In this document: in pieces, positions 1-9,100 of the stretch
Numbering within the stretch: position 1 is the stretch's first letter
Layout: each line of letters opens with the position of its first letter
Assembly (NCBI GenBank): GCA_900548455.1
Contig: URKQ01000019.1
Span: 1 to 59,198 of the forward strand
Source of the DNA: an uncultured Clostridium sp.
GTDB lineage: Bacteria > Bacillota > Clostridia > Clostridiales > Clostridiaceae
Reading direction: 5' to 3'
Length of the DNA stretch: 59,198 nucleotides
Notes under the pieces: generated by a model
Seen by the model: only the letters and a program-made list of their open reading frames with translations
Told to the model about the DNA's origin: nothing
Database searches by the model: none
Position numbers and translations under genes: made by a program

Positions 1-924
1 TATAGGCTGGGTAAAACTTCTTGACAATTGCAAAAACGATGCAATAGCTCCTAAGGTTAAAGCTCCAACTCCATTTATAGCCATAATTCCACCTACAACG
101 GCTATTAATACGTATTGAAGATGACCTAAGTTAGACATAATTGGCATTAATATATTAGCAAACTTATTTGCTTCACTAGAATTTTTACAAAGCTCTTCAT
201 TTATTTTATCAAATTCTTCTTTTGCCTTATCTTCATGACAAAATACTTTTACAACCTTTTGACCGTTAATCATCTCTTCTATATATCCATTAACTTTGCC
301 TAGGGCTTGTTGTTGCTTAACAAAATAAGATCCGCTTTTACCAGCGATGCTACCAGTAATTTTGAAAATTATAAGTAAAAACAGAATTACAAATATAGTA
401 AGCCATACACTTGTTGCAATCATTGCAAAGAATACAGAAACTACAGTAATTACAGCCGAAAACATTTGAGGAATACTTTGAGATATCATCTGTCTTAATG
501 TATCTGTATCATTCGTATAGTGACTCATAATGTCCCCATGGGAATGAGTATCAAAATATCTTATTGGTAATGTCTGCATATGTGAAAACATTTCATCACG
601 TATAGTTTTTAAAACTCCTTGAGCAATTGTAACCATTAAGCGATTATAAAATAAAGTTGAAAGTACACCTATTAAATAAATACCACCCATAGTTAAAATA
701 GTTTTAAGCAGTCCACTAAAAATTGGATTGTCTTGTAACAAAAGTGGTGTGATATAATCATCTATTAATGTTCTTAGAAAAAGCGAACTAGCTACACTGG
801 TAAGGGCACTGATAAAAATTAAAATTAAAACTATAATAAATCTTCCTTTATATCTATTTACATAAGACATAAGCCTTTTAATTGTTTTTAAATCTGGTTT
901 TTGTCTTTTCATTTGTTTACTCAC
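1..924 (-). CDS. ABC exporter half-transporter, second subunit (partial)
   Basis: This is the membrane domain of an ABC exporter whose C-terminal ATPase part lies beyond the left edge. The visible part begins MKRQKPDLKTIKRLMSYVNR and holds several hydrophobic helices and the typical exporter stretch around HMQTLPIRYFDTHSHGDIMS. I chose the GTG start at 924: a GGGAGG ribosome site lies about 8 nt upstream of it, while the in-frame ATG at 912 is about 20 nt away. With GTG the gene overlaps the stop of the upstream ABC gene by 8 nt, so the two are probably translationally coupled. It should pair with that gene as a heterodimeric drug or lipid exporter. The substrate cannot be read from the sequence. 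Confidence 0.88.
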   Translation of the reverse strand, partial: MSKQMKRQKPDLKTIKRLMSYVNRYKGRFIIVLILIFISALTSVASSLFLRTLIDDYITPLLLQDNPIFSGLLKTILTMGGIYLIGVLSTLFYNRLMVTIAQGVLKTIRDEMFSHMQTLPIRYFDTHSHGDIMSHYTNDTDTLRQMISQSIPQMFSAVITVVSVFFAMIATSVWLTIFVILFLLIIFKITGSIAGKSGSYFVKQQQALGKVNGYIEEMINGQKVVKVFCHEDKAKEEFDKINEELCKNSSEANKFANILMPIMSNLGHLQYVLIAVVGGIMAINGVGALTLGAIASFLQLSRSFTQPI

Positions 925-2650
925 TTACTTTTCCTCCCTTCATTTGAGAGCTATATACTTCTTTATAAATATCATTACTTTTTAGAAGCTCTTCATGTGT
1001 ACCTATAGCATCAATCTCACCATTATTCATAACTACAATTTTATCTGCATCTTCTATGGAAGAAATTCTCTGTGCTATTATTATTTTTGTAGTATTAGGT
1101 ATTTCTGATTTAAAGGCACTTCTAATTAATGAGTCTGTTTTTGTGTCTACTGCACTAGTTGAATCATCAAGAATAAGAATTTTAGGTTTCTTTAGCAATG
1201 CTCTAGCAATACAAAGTCTTTGCTTTTGACCCCCTGATACATTTGAACCACCTTGTTCTATATAGGTGTCATATCCATCTGGAAATGTGGATACAAAATC
1301 GTCAGCTTGAGCAAGTTTACAAACTCTTATTATTTCTTCATCACTAGCATTTTCATTTCCCCATCTTAAATTTTCTTTAATAGTTCCAGAAAACAATTCA
1401 TTTTTTTGAAGTACCATTGCAACTTCATTTCTCAATGTTTCAATATCATAGTCTTTAACATCAATTCCACCTACTGAGATAGTTCCTTCAGTTGCATCAT
1501 ATAATCTTGGTATAAGTTGTACTAAACTTGTTTTAGAGGAGCCTGTCCCACCAATAATACCAACTGTTTCCCCAGATTTAATATTTAAATTGATTCCTTT
1601 AAGACATAATTTATTTTTATTTTTTGTATAACTGAATCTAACATTTTTAAAATCAATAGCTCCATCATTTACATTAAAAATTGGATTTTCAGGGTTAACA
1701 ATATCACTTTTCTCATCTAAAACTTCAACTATTCTTTCAGCAGAAGCACGAGATATTATTATAGTTACAAATACCATAGATAACATCATTAAACTCATTA
1801 AGATTTGCATAGCATAAGTAAATAAACTCATTAATTCTCCAGTAGTCATTTCTGAATTTACAATAAGTCTTGCTCCAAACCAAGAAATTAAAAGCATACA
1901 ACCATACATGCATAGTTGCATTAAAGGCATATTATATGCCACTGTTTTTTCAGCCTTTGTAAAATCCTCATATATATCGTGTGAAATTTCTTCAAATTTT
2001 TTATTTTCATGTTCATCTCTAACAAAAGATTTAACAACTCTAATTCCTCTTAAATTTTCTTGAACAACATTATTTAACTTGTCGTAAACTTTAAATACAT
2101 GTTCAAAAATAGGATGCGCCTTAGAAATAATTAAAAATAGTCCTATCCCTAATATTGGTATTAAAAATAGAAAAATTAAAGATAGTTTAGCGTTAATGCT
2201 AAAGGCCATAATCATTGAAAAAGTAAGCATAATAGGTCCACGTACTGCAATACGTATAATCATTTGATATGCATTTTGTACATTAGTAACGTCAGTAGTG
2301 AGTCTAGTTACAATACTTGCCGTAGAAAACTTGTCTATATTGGAAAATGAATATTTTTGAACATTGTAATACATATCCTGACGTAGATTCTTTGCAAATC
2401 CTGCTGAAGCATTTGCAGCATATTTGCCTGCTAAAGCTCCAAAAAACAAAGATATTATAGCCGATAGAACTAATGCAAATCCTATTTTAAGGATATAGGA
2501 CATGTCCCCTCCATCTATACCAAGGTCTATAAGTCTTGCCATTAATAATGGAATGATTACCTCCATTATTACTTCTAATGTAATAAAAAGTGGTGAGAGC
2601 AATGATGGCTTTTTATATTCTCTCACTGAATTAAGTAATTTTTTTACCAT
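917..2650 (-). CDS. ABC exporter half-transporter, first subunit (TMD-NBD)
   Basis: A 577-residue full half-transporter with six predicted membrane helices in the first ~300 residues and an ATPase domain after it. The ATPase has a Walker A GGTGSSKTS (about residue 362), signature VSGGQKQR (about 468) and Walker B ILILDDSTSAVD (about 490). The residue after the Walker B aspartate is Asp, not the catalytic Glu. This is the mark of the degenerate site in heterodimeric exporters of the BmrC/LmrC type, so its partner (the next gene) probably supplies the active site. It lies downstream of a MarR gene on the same strand, with operator-like repeats between them. It is probably an efflux pump controlled by that MarR protein. 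Confidence 0.93.
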   Translation of the reverse strand: MVKKLLNSVREYKKPSLLSPLFITLEVIMEVIIPLLMARLIDLGIDGGDMSYILKIGFALVLSAIISLFFGALAGKYAANASAGFAKNLRQDMYYNVQKYSFSNIDKFSTASIVTRLTTDVTNVQNAYQMIIRIAVRGPIMLTFSMIMAFSINAKLSLIFLFLIPILGIGLFLIISKAHPIFEHVFKVYDKLNNVVQENLRGIRVVKSFVRDEHENKKFEEISHDIYEDFTKAEKTVAYNMPLMQLCMYGCMLLISWFGARLIVNSEMTTGELMSLFTYAMQILMSLMMLSMVFVTIIISRASAERIVEVLDEKSDIVNPENPIFNVNDGAIDFKNVRFSYTKNKNKLCLKGINLNIKSGETVGIIGGTGSSKTSLVQLIPRLYDATEGTISVGGIDVKDYDIETLRNEVAMVLQKNELFSGTIKENLRWGNENASDEEIIRVCKLAQADDFVSTFPDGYDTYIEQGGSNVSGGQKQRLCIARALLKKPKILILDDSTSAVDTKTDSLIRSAFKSEIPNTTKIIIAQRISSIEDADKIVVMNNGEIDAIGTHEELLKSNDIYKEVYSSQMKGGKVSE

Positions 2651-2723
2651 GTATTTTCCTCCTAATTATTTAGTTTTATCTTTTAGAAAATAAATTTCCT
2701 AAGTTTGTTAAAATATTGAATAT

Positions 2724-2754
2724 TGTTAGCAACCTTACTGTAAGCAAGCTAACA
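2724..2754. promoter_or_regulatory. Two tandem MarR operator-like sites before the ABC genes
   Basis: TGTTAGCAACCTTACT (2724-2739) and TGTAAGCAAGCTAACA (2739-2754) each match, with mismatches, the perfect palindrome TGTTAG-N4-CTAACA that overlaps the marR promoter. They share one base, and together their outer arms TTGTTAGC/GCTAACAA form a larger inverted repeat. The position just before the ABC operon suggests MarR binds here. This is inference from repeat similarity. Confidence 0.65.
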
Positions 2755-2781
2755 ATTACTTTGCAAAAAACATAAAATTTG

Positions 2782-3216
2782 CTATTCTAAATTCTTCTTT
2801 ATCTTTTCTGCTATCTTAAAAAATGTTTCTATTTCTTCATTAGTTAAGCCCTTTGATATTTTTTCTTCAAGTTGATTTATCCCTTGCTGCGCTATAGCAT
2901 GTACCTCTAAAGCTTTTTCTGTTAAAACAAGTTTTTTTAGTCTAGCATCATATTCCACAGCTTCTCTTTTAATAAATCCCTTCTTTTCCATAAGTTGAAG
3001 TATTTTAGAAGCTGTTGATCTTCTTATTGAAAATTCTAATTCTAAATCCCTTTGAAAGACATCTCTATGTTGATTATTTGCTAAATATCCTATAACCCAA
3101 CCATTGGTTCCAGTTAAGTTATCAATTTCTTTTTTATTACTGGACTGATCAAACTGTCTTTTTATTAAATTAGATAAAGTTTTAATTTCAAATCCAATAT
3201 GTTTATGCTGATTCAT
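2782..3216 (-). CDS. MarR-family transcriptional regulator
   Basis: A 144-residue winged-helix regulator of ordinary MarR length. The recognition region is QRDLELEFSIRRSTASKILQ (about 55-74), followed by a wing MEKKGFIKREAVEYDARLKK, where the DxR motif is typical of MarR proteins. An ATGAGGTG ribosome site precedes the ATG. It is the first gene of a MarR-ABC-ABC set on one strand. A perfect TGTTAG-N4-CTAACA palindrome overlaps its own -10 box, and two degenerate copies lie before the ABC genes, so autorepression and pump repression are likely. The inducing ligand is unknown. Confidence 0.92.
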   Translation of the reverse strand: MNQHKHIGFEIKTLSNLIKRQFDQSSNKKEIDNLTGTNGWVIGYLANNQHRDVFQRDLELEFSIRRSTASKILQLMEKKGFIKREAVEYDARLKKLVLTEKALEVHAIAQQGINQLEEKISKGLTNEEIETFFKIAEKIKKNLE

Positions 3217-3239
3217 TTTAACACCTCATAACATATTAT

Positions 3240-3283
3240 TGTTAGCCACCTAACATTATACAAAATTAATTTAGATATTGCAA
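3240..3283 (-). promoter_or_regulatory. marR promoter with overlapping palindromic operator
   Basis: On the minus strand, TTGCAA (3278-3283) and TATAAT (3255-3260) are separated by 17 bp. The perfect palindrome TGTTAGGTGGCTAACA (3240-3255) begins at the last base of the -10 box and covers the expected transcription start. This layout fits repression by the MarR protein. Confidence 0.75.
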
Positions 3284-3310
3284 ATGATAAAATAAATTTT
3301 TTAAGATTAA

Positions 3311-3347
3311 AATATGCCATCACAGAATTATTCCATGATGGCATAAC
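3311..3347 (-). terminator. Hairpin terminator after pgsA
   Basis: Inverted arms TATGCCATCA (3313-3322) and TGATGGCATA (3336-3345) are followed on the minus strand by TTTTAATC. It lies directly behind the pgsA stop and separates pgsA from the marR promoter. Confidence 0.75.
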
Positions 3348-3926
3348 TTAATCTTTATACATCTTTATAAAGACTGGAATATAAAGAAGAAAAGATAATA
3401 ACATAAAGAAAGCTGTTATACCTATAGTTAAATTAGTTTTAATTGGGTTTAAGGACGGAAATATAATAAGTATAAACATAGATGCGTATAATACTGCTGT
3501 AGATACTTTTCCAAACCACTTAGCACCATCTAACTTTCTTCTCTTTTTAGTTAATAATATTGCACCGTTAACAGCCATAAATAACTCTTTCACTATAAAT
3601 AAACCTACTAAATAGTTCATCCATTTAATTTTAAACATCAGAGTAAGTATTATAGCACCTTGGGTCAATTTATCAGCTAAGGGATCTAAAAATTTCCCTA
3701 GTTCAGTAACTTGATTAAATTTCCTAGCAATATATCCATCGCAAAAATCAGTTATCCCTGAAAATAGAATAATAAAGGCTGCAATATAATAATCTTTTGT
3801 TGTCGTTGCATTTAAGTAAACAAACATAAATACAGGTATTAAAATAATCCTTATATAACAAAGTATATTAGGAATAGTGAAATAATCACTAGTGTTAATT
3901 TTTTGTGGCTTAAGACTTTTTTCCAT
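3348..3926 (-). CDS. pgsA: CDP-diacylglycerol--glycerol-3-phosphate phosphatidyltransferase
   Basis: This integral membrane enzyme makes phosphatidylglycerophosphate, the first committed step of phosphatidylglycerol synthesis. It carries the CDP-alcohol phosphotransferase signature DG-x2-AR-x8-G-x3-D-x3-D as DGYIARKFNQVTELGKFLD, with further membrane helices after it. The ATG at 3926 is preferred: an in-frame GTG at 3938 overlaps the GGTGGAGG ribosome site that serves this ATG. The protein is about 192 residues, normal for the family. Other CDP-alcohol transferases share the motif, so the exact acceptor is assigned by overall resemblance. Confidence 0.88.
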   Translation of the reverse strand: MEKSLKPQKINTSDYFTIPNILCYIRIILIPVFMFVYLNATTTKDYYIAAFIILFSGITDFCDGYIARKFNQVTELGKFLDPLADKLTQGAIILTLMFKIKWMNYLVGLFIVKELFMAVNGAILLTKKRRKLDGAKWFGKVSTAVLYASMFILIIFPSLNPIKTNLTIGITAFFMLLSFLLYIPVFIKMYKD

Positions 3927-4104
3927 TATAACCTCCACCTACAAAATATATAAGTTGCAATAAATTATGAAATCTAATATGTTCAAAATCTAAAAATGTA
4001 GATTTTGAATTGTAACATATATATTATATTAGTAAATAGAAAGTATTATATCAATAAATCTTATATATACTGTCAACGCTTTATTACTATTTTGTAAACA
4101 AACA

Positions 4105-5361
4105 TTACTCTTCTATTTTTAAATCTAATTTAAGACTATTTTTTTTATTTTCACAATAATAAAGACTATACATCAAAATTCCACCTACAAAAGCTAGTCC
4201 CCCGATTAAAAGCCATAGGTTTCTTATTCCTAAATTCTCTACATAAATTCCAGCTATAAATGGTCCAAATATAAATCCTAATTTTCTTATTATAGGAAAT
4301 ATGGAGTTAAATCTTCCTCTATGTGTAGAAGGAGCTTGACTTGCAATATATACACTTGTATTTGTAGCAACTAGAATTTCTCCAAAGGTCCATAATACAG
4401 TTGAGATTATAAATAATGGAAAACTGTTTATTTTATAGATCATTCCGAATCCTATAAAGTACAATATACCTCCAAGTGAAATACAAAGAGAAGGTTTTAT
4501 CCTTTTAAATAGTGGCGCTAAAAACATTGGCATTATACTACATAAAACAGTATTTACGGTCATTAACCATCCAAATTTAATAGCTGCATTTTCTCCAAAG
4601 ATATCACCAAGCTGCAATGAAAGTCCAAAGTTATATTGAGAAAAGACAAGAAAATATATAACCATTATCATTGAAAAAATTATCATAGTTGGTCTTTTAA
4701 TTAAAGCTGTTAAAAGTCCTCCCTCTTCCCCCTGCTCTAATTTTGTGTTTAATTTGGATTCTATAGACTTATCACCTTTTACAAAAGTTTCAGGTACAAA
4801 ACGCCATACTAGTACTATAGAAATAAAAGTAGTAATTGAATCACCAATAAATAAAAACTTCAAAAAATTATTAAACAAAAATGCTGCAAGTAATGGTCCA
4901 ATAGCCATTCCTATATTCATAGCCATGTATTCCAAAGAAAAAGCAGTTTTTCTCTTCTCTCCTGAAGTTAAGTCCGTAATTATTGTGCTATAAAATGGCG
5001 ATGTTATTCCAGTAACTAAGCTAGAAATCATTATAAACATAATAAATATGTAAAAATTTTCGATGAATCCACATGATAAAATACATAGTGCTGAAATTGA
5101 TCTAAATATTATAAAGATACTTTTTCTTCCTACCTTATCTATGAGTTTTCCACCAATTAGTGAACCTATTAATCCTAGTACGCTTGATATAGCCACAAAA
5201 GTTCCTACTAGTCCAGCTTCAAGACCTATTTTATAAGTTAAATACATAGTTAGTAATGGATAAACAAAATTACCCATGTTATTAATAAGTGAAGCTGAAA
5301 ATAGCACATATATGCTAATAGGTAAATCTTTATATGGATCTATAAATCTTTTTATATTCAT
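4105..5361 (-). CDS. MFS transporter
   Basis: A 418-residue protein with about 12 hydrophobic helices. It has the MFS loop 2-3 motif GGKLIDKVGRKSIF (about residues 70-83, matching GxLaDrxGrkxxl) and a related motif in the second half (APSTHRGRFNSIFPIIRKLG). It most resembles drug-efflux MFS proteins of Gram-positive bacteria, but the substrate is unknown. GGGGGGA before the ATG is a strong ribosome site. It is divergent from the regulator at 5552, so that regulator might control it. Confidence 0.88.
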   Translation of the reverse strand: MNIKRFIDPYKDLPISIYVLFSASLINNMGNFVYPLLTMYLTYKIGLEAGLVGTFVAISSVLGLIGSLIGGKLIDKVGRKSIFIIFRSISALCILSCGFIENFYIFIMFIMISSLVTGITSPFYSTIITDLTSGEKRKTAFSLEYMAMNIGMAIGPLLAAFLFNNFLKFLFIGDSITTFISIVLVWRFVPETFVKGDKSIESKLNTKLEQGEEGGLLTALIKRPTMIIFSMIMVIYFLVFSQYNFGLSLQLGDIFGENAAIKFGWLMTVNTVLCSIMPMFLAPLFKRIKPSLCISLGGILYFIGFGMIYKINSFPLFIISTVLWTFGEILVATNTSVYIASQAPSTHRGRFNSIFPIIRKLGFIFGPFIAGIYVENLGIRNLWLLIGGLAFVGGILMYSLYYCENKKNSLKLDLKIEE

Positions 5362-5551
5362 TCCTATTCCCCCCGTTCATGTAAGTAAATTGTCATACTT
5401 ATATTTTAATTGTATCAATATGTTATCTCAACCATATTTTATTGAATAATTCCTTTAGATATTTAATAGTAAATGCTATAATAAATAATACAATAAACAA
5501 AATATTGTGAATTGAATAGTATTTTTGCATTTTAAATAGGAGGCGTATTTA

Positions 5552-6823
5552 ATGAATAATTTATGCACAATATTTGGACAAACTATTGAATATAATTTTT
5601 TATCTTCTTGGATTAAATATCTTAGAATTAAACAAGACATTAGCCAAGAAGCTTTAGCTTATGGTATATGTTCTACAAGTCATCTATGTTACTTTGAAAA
5701 TGGAAAACGTTCTTTAAAGGAAGATATTATAGAAGCACTTCTTAAAAAGTTAGGAATAAGCAAACTTGATAAAAACAAGAATATAGGTAAAATCCGTCAA
5801 ATGTTTTATTCAATGATTCAAGAAATAGAGTATTTAAATTTTGATAGTGCAACTAATATATATAATGAACTAAAAGAAATGGAGGACTTTTTAAATGACT
5901 CCCTCTATAGTTTTGAATTTAAAATATATAAGATAACCTATTTATTCTTTGTAAAGAAATTAACCTATGATGAATTAAAAGAAGATATTGAAATTTTAGA
6001 TAAAACATTAACTTTTGATGATAATAATTTAAAATACACCTACCTACTAACTTCTGGAAGATGTATATATAAACATCATAGTCATGATGAGGGTATAGAA
6101 AGATTGTTACAAGCTCAAAAATTAATTGACACTCCTTGGATAAACTATCACTTAGGATTTTCATACTGTTTTAATAATAAACCTTTAAAAGGTACTTATT
6201 ATTTAAGTAAAGCTTTAGAGAGTTATGAAAAAAGCGGTAAATATTTAAATGCAGTTTTATGTCATAACACATTATCTGTATGTTATAGCTACTTATCTAT
6301 GTATGACGAAAGTTTAGTTCATTCAGAAGCTGCTCTAAATGGAGCAAAATTCTTTGATATGGACGATGTAATTTCTTCAGTTTATATTGATCTCTCTGAT
6401 ATATTTTTCAATAAAAAAGATTATAAAAAATCAATAGAGTATTCAATTCTAGCAATGGATTTATGTGATAATTCCTTACCAGAATTTTCGCTTCTTGCTG
6501 CCTGTAACTATATAGATGCTATAGTTGCTATAGGAGATTTAGATTTACTAAAGCCTATTTTTCATAAATACTTAAATGATAATTTTAAGTCCTCTAGATA
6601 TTACAAACTTCTATATTATAAATATTTAAAATGTTATCATTTCCAGGAAGACATCTTTTATGAAGAAATAATTAATAACATTCTACCCTTCTATAAAAAA
6701 ATTAATTATATAGAACTATATACTGAAATAGAATTAAGTCTTATAAAACATTTAGAAAGCAAACGTAAATACAAAAAAGCTAATTTAATATATAAGGACC
6801 TTTTACAAAATGGTATGGTTTAA
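5552..6823 (+). CDS. XRE-type HTH regulator with TPR repeats (RRNPP-like)
   Basis: A 423-residue protein with an N-terminal helix-turn-helix (about residues 19-73, LRIKQDISQEALAYGICSTS then FENGKRSL) followed by about 350 residues of repeated helical hairpins of TPR type. This build is that of the Rgg/PlcR/PrgX (RRNPP) family, whose members sense small peptides. An AGGAGG ribosome site precedes the ATG. The downstream neighbour is a secreted M28 peptidase 82 bp away, and the MFS gene is divergent. I found no convincing propeptide gene beside it, so peptide sensing is inference from architecture only. Confidence 0.8.
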   Translation: MNNLCTIFGQTIEYNFLSSWIKYLRIKQDISQEALAYGICSTSHLCYFENGKRSLKEDIIEALLKKLGISKLDKNKNIGKIRQMFYSMIQEIEYLNFDSATNIYNELKEMEDFLNDSLYSFEFKIYKITYLFFVKKLTYDELKEDIEILDKTLTFDDNNLKYTYLLTSGRCIYKHHSHDEGIERLLQAQKLIDTPWINYHLGFSYCFNNKPLKGTYYLSKALESYEKSGKYLNAVLCHNTLSVCYSYLSMYDESLVHSEAALNGAKFFDMDDVISSVYIDLSDIFFNKKDYKKSIEYSILAMDLCDNSLPEFSLLAACNYIDAIVAIGDLDLLKPIFHKYLNDNFKSSRYYKLLYYKYLKCYHFQEDIFYEEIINNILPFYKKINYIELYTEIELSLIKHLESKRKYKKANLIYKDLLQNGMV

Positions 6824-6905
6824 ATTAACAAATCTTATGTAAAAACTAGCGCCTTAAATGATATAATTGTTATAAATAGCAATATTTTCAAGAGAGGTGT
6901 ATTAT

Positions 6906-8240
6906 ATGAGTAAAATTAAAAAACTAATTTACTTTTGTTGTGTTTGCATTTTAACCTTTTCTTTAGTAGCTTGTGACTCAAATACAAATGAAAATTTATC
7001 TAAGGATGACTTATCAAATATTAAATTTAAAAACTTTTCTAAAGAGGTATCTTCTGATAACATTTATAACGACATCGAAAAGTTATCCTCAAAGGATAAT
7101 GCTAGAATGGCTGGTGATTCTGGTGAGAGTGAAACTGCAGACTATATTTCAAAAAAGTTTGAAGATATGGGTTTAACCGTAGAAGAACAAGAATTTCCAC
7201 TATGTGTATTTAAAAATAACAAAGCAGAATTAAAATTAACCTCTCCCGAAGAAAAAATCATTGAATCTAAAGTTCTTCAATTTAGTAAAGCAACACCTTC
7301 TGATGGAATATCTGCTGAAGTTGTTATTGCCGATAGTGGAAATTATGTTGATCTGCAAAAATTAGATGTTAAGGATAAAATTATTTTAATACCTGTCAAT
7401 TCAAATACGCTTAAAGAAGCAACATCAAATGCATCTACTTTAGGAGCTGTGGCAGTAATCTTTTACGTTGAAGATTCTGAGGACAGTACCGAAATACCGC
7501 TAGGCTCCCTTAAAGACGAATCAACAATACCAGCCTTTATGATTCACATCAAAGATGGTAAATCCTTAAAAGCTCTATTTGAAAATGGTCAATCTCCAAA
7601 AATATCTATGATTGCAGATTGTGAATCTAAAGATACTACATCTAAAAATATCATTGGTACTCTAAAATCAAAAAAAGAAGGTGCTAAAACTCTAATAGTT
7701 GGAGCTCACTATGATGGAGTAGATACACCTGCAGCCAACGACAATGGTTCAGGAATATCTACAATATTGGAAGTGGCACGAGTTCTATCAACGAAAGACT
7801 TTAATTGTAATATTAAATTTATTGCTTTTGGTGCCGAGGAGCCCGGACTTTTGGGCTCATCCCATTATACAGATAGTATGACCAAAAATGAACTTGATAA
7901 TACTATTGCTATGCTAAATGCAGATATGGTTGGTGTAGGTGATAGTATATGCGTTTATACAATGGATAAGGAAAAGTCACTTACTGCTGATTTAGCGGAA
8001 AGTTGTATAAAGTACTTAGGTTTTGAAAATAAAAGAGACATTAGCACCAGAAGTGATCACGCTCCTTTTGATTATTGTGGTGTTCCTGTGGCATACTTTG
8101 AATATGGTCCAGATACAAATTATCATACTGATGAAGATACTATTGATAAAATAAGTAAAGAAAATTTAGACACTATAGCCAATATCATTACATCCTTAAC
8201 TAATGAAATCGGAAAAAATCCTGCTAGATTTGAAAAATAA
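6906..8240 (+). CDS. Secreted M28 metallopeptidase lipoprotein with PA domain
   Basis: The start is ATG 6906, because an in-frame GTG at 6897 lies inside the ribosome site GAGAGGTG. The N-terminus is a lipoprotein signal: basic SKIKK, a hydrophobic stretch, then the lipobox LVAC. A protease-associated insert precedes the catalytic domain. Zinc-binding and catalytic residues are visible in order: GAHYDG (about 266), ANDNGSG (about 278), GAEEPG (about 310), LNADMVG (about 338) and SDHAPF (about 384). It should be an aminopeptidase tethered to the outer face of the membrane. The upstream regulator may control it. Confidence 0.9.
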   Translation: MSKIKKLIYFCCVCILTFSLVACDSNTNENLSKDDLSNIKFKNFSKEVSSDNIYNDIEKLSSKDNARMAGDSGESETADYISKKFEDMGLTVEEQEFPLCVFKNNKAELKLTSPEEKIIESKVLQFSKATPSDGISAEVVIADSGNYVDLQKLDVKDKIILIPVNSNTLKEATSNASTLGAVAVIFYVEDSEDSTEIPLGSLKDESTIPAFMIHIKDGKSLKALFENGQSPKISMIADCESKDTTSKNIIGTLKSKKEGAKTLIVGAHYDGVDTPAANDNGSGISTILEVARVLSTKDFNCNIKFIAFGAEEPGLLGSSHYTDSMTKNELDNTIAMLNADMVGVGDSICVYTMDKEKSLTADLAESCIKYLGFENKRDISTRSDHAPFDYCGVPVAYFEYGPDTNYHTDEDTIDKISKENLDTIANIITSLTNEIGKNPARFEK

Positions 8241-8343
8241 GTAATGTTTTTTATTCAAATATATTCATAATACGTAAATATCAACAATCATTGCCTTTTA
8301 CATGTTTTTATGGTAAGCTTTCCTTGGACATATAAGGAGGTTG

Positions 8344-8376
8344 ATGCATATGTGGAGTTTTAATATTAAGCTCTAA
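8344..8376 (+). CDS. Very short ORF with strong ribosome site upstream of ctc
   Basis: An AAGGAGG ribosome site (8334-8340) is followed at 9 nt by ATG 8350, encoding MWSFNIKL and then tandem stop codons TAATAA; an in-frame ATG at 8344 sits too close at 3 nt. Just downstream, AATATTAA and TTTAATATT can pair. It may be a leader peptide, or the ruin of a start region. No homologue can be named and expression is unproven. Confidence 0.25.
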   Translation: MHMWSFNIKL

Positions 8377-8474
8377 TAAGGTTTAATATTACTACTAAAT
8401 AACTTATATAGGGCTTAATAAATTTTCATAATTAATAATTAATAATTGAAAATTAAAGAAAGTGGGTATTTATT

Positions 8475-9020
8475 ATGTCAAATATATTGTTTAACGTATA
8501 TGAAAGAGATCTAAATGAAAACAAAAAAAGATTAAGAAAGAATGGAGATATTCCAGGTGTAATTTGTGGTAAATCTCTAGGTAAGTCTATTCCAGTAAAA
8601 ATGAAGGAACCTGAATTAAAAAAGATGCTAAAAGAAAATAATAGTGGTTCCATCATTGAAGTTGACTTTCAAGGCAAAAAATTAAATTGTGTAGTAAAAG
8701 ATGTTCAAAAGGATGTGTTTAACAATATCCTTCACGTGGATTTTCAACACACTAAACCAAACGAAGCAATTAAAATGAAAATCCCAGTACAATTTACAGG
8801 ACAAGAAAATCTAGTTTCTAAAAGATTAATTTGGGACACTTCAAATACTTCTGTTGAATTCCATGGACCTGTTGAAAAAATACCAGAATTCATCGAACTA
8901 GATGTTTCCCAATTAAAATTTGATGATAAATTATATATTAGAGATATTGCTGTACCAGAAGGAATATCAATTTTAGATAATCCAGATACTATGTTAGGTA
9001 TAGTTAGTGCTTTAAAATAA
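8475..9020 (+). CDS. ctc: 50S ribosomal protein L25 / general stress protein Ctc
   Basis: A 181-residue protein with the N-terminal L25 fold (YERDLNENKKRLRKNGDIPGVICG) that binds 5S rRNA, and the longer C-terminal beta domain (PVQFTGQENLVSKR onward) that distinguishes Ctc/TL5 from short L25. The start follows a rather weak GAAAGTGGG site. It is a stand-alone chromosomal gene closed by a strong terminator. The phosphorothioation island begins right after it, so it probably marks the left chromosomal border of the island. Confidence 0.92.
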   Translation: MSNILFNVYERDLNENKKRLRKNGDIPGVICGKSLGKSIPVKMKEPELKKMLKENNSGSIIEVDFQGKKLNCVVKDVQKDVFNNILHVDFQHTKPNEAIKMKIPVQFTGQENLVSKRLIWDTSNTSVEFHGPVEKIPEFIELDVSQLKFDDKLYIRDIAVPEGISILDNPDTMLGIVSALK

Positions 9021-9062
9021 AATTAAAGGAATTTGCGTATTGCAAATTCCTTTAATTATTTT
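9021..9062 (+). terminator. Terminator after ctc
   Basis: A perfect 16-bp stem, AATTAAAGGAATTTGC (9021-9036) with GCAAATTCCTTTAATT (9042-9057), has a 5-nt loop and is followed by ATTTTAATTTT. It starts immediately after the stop codon. Confidence 0.9.
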
Positions 9063-9100
9063 AATTTTGAACCTTTGTTCCTATTTTATTATAAAAACTA

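Noticed and set aside
8429..8460. Short AATTAATAATTAATAATT direct repeats as a CRISPR or iteron array
   Set aside because: Pure AT low-complexity sequence with no regular spacers or conserved unit.
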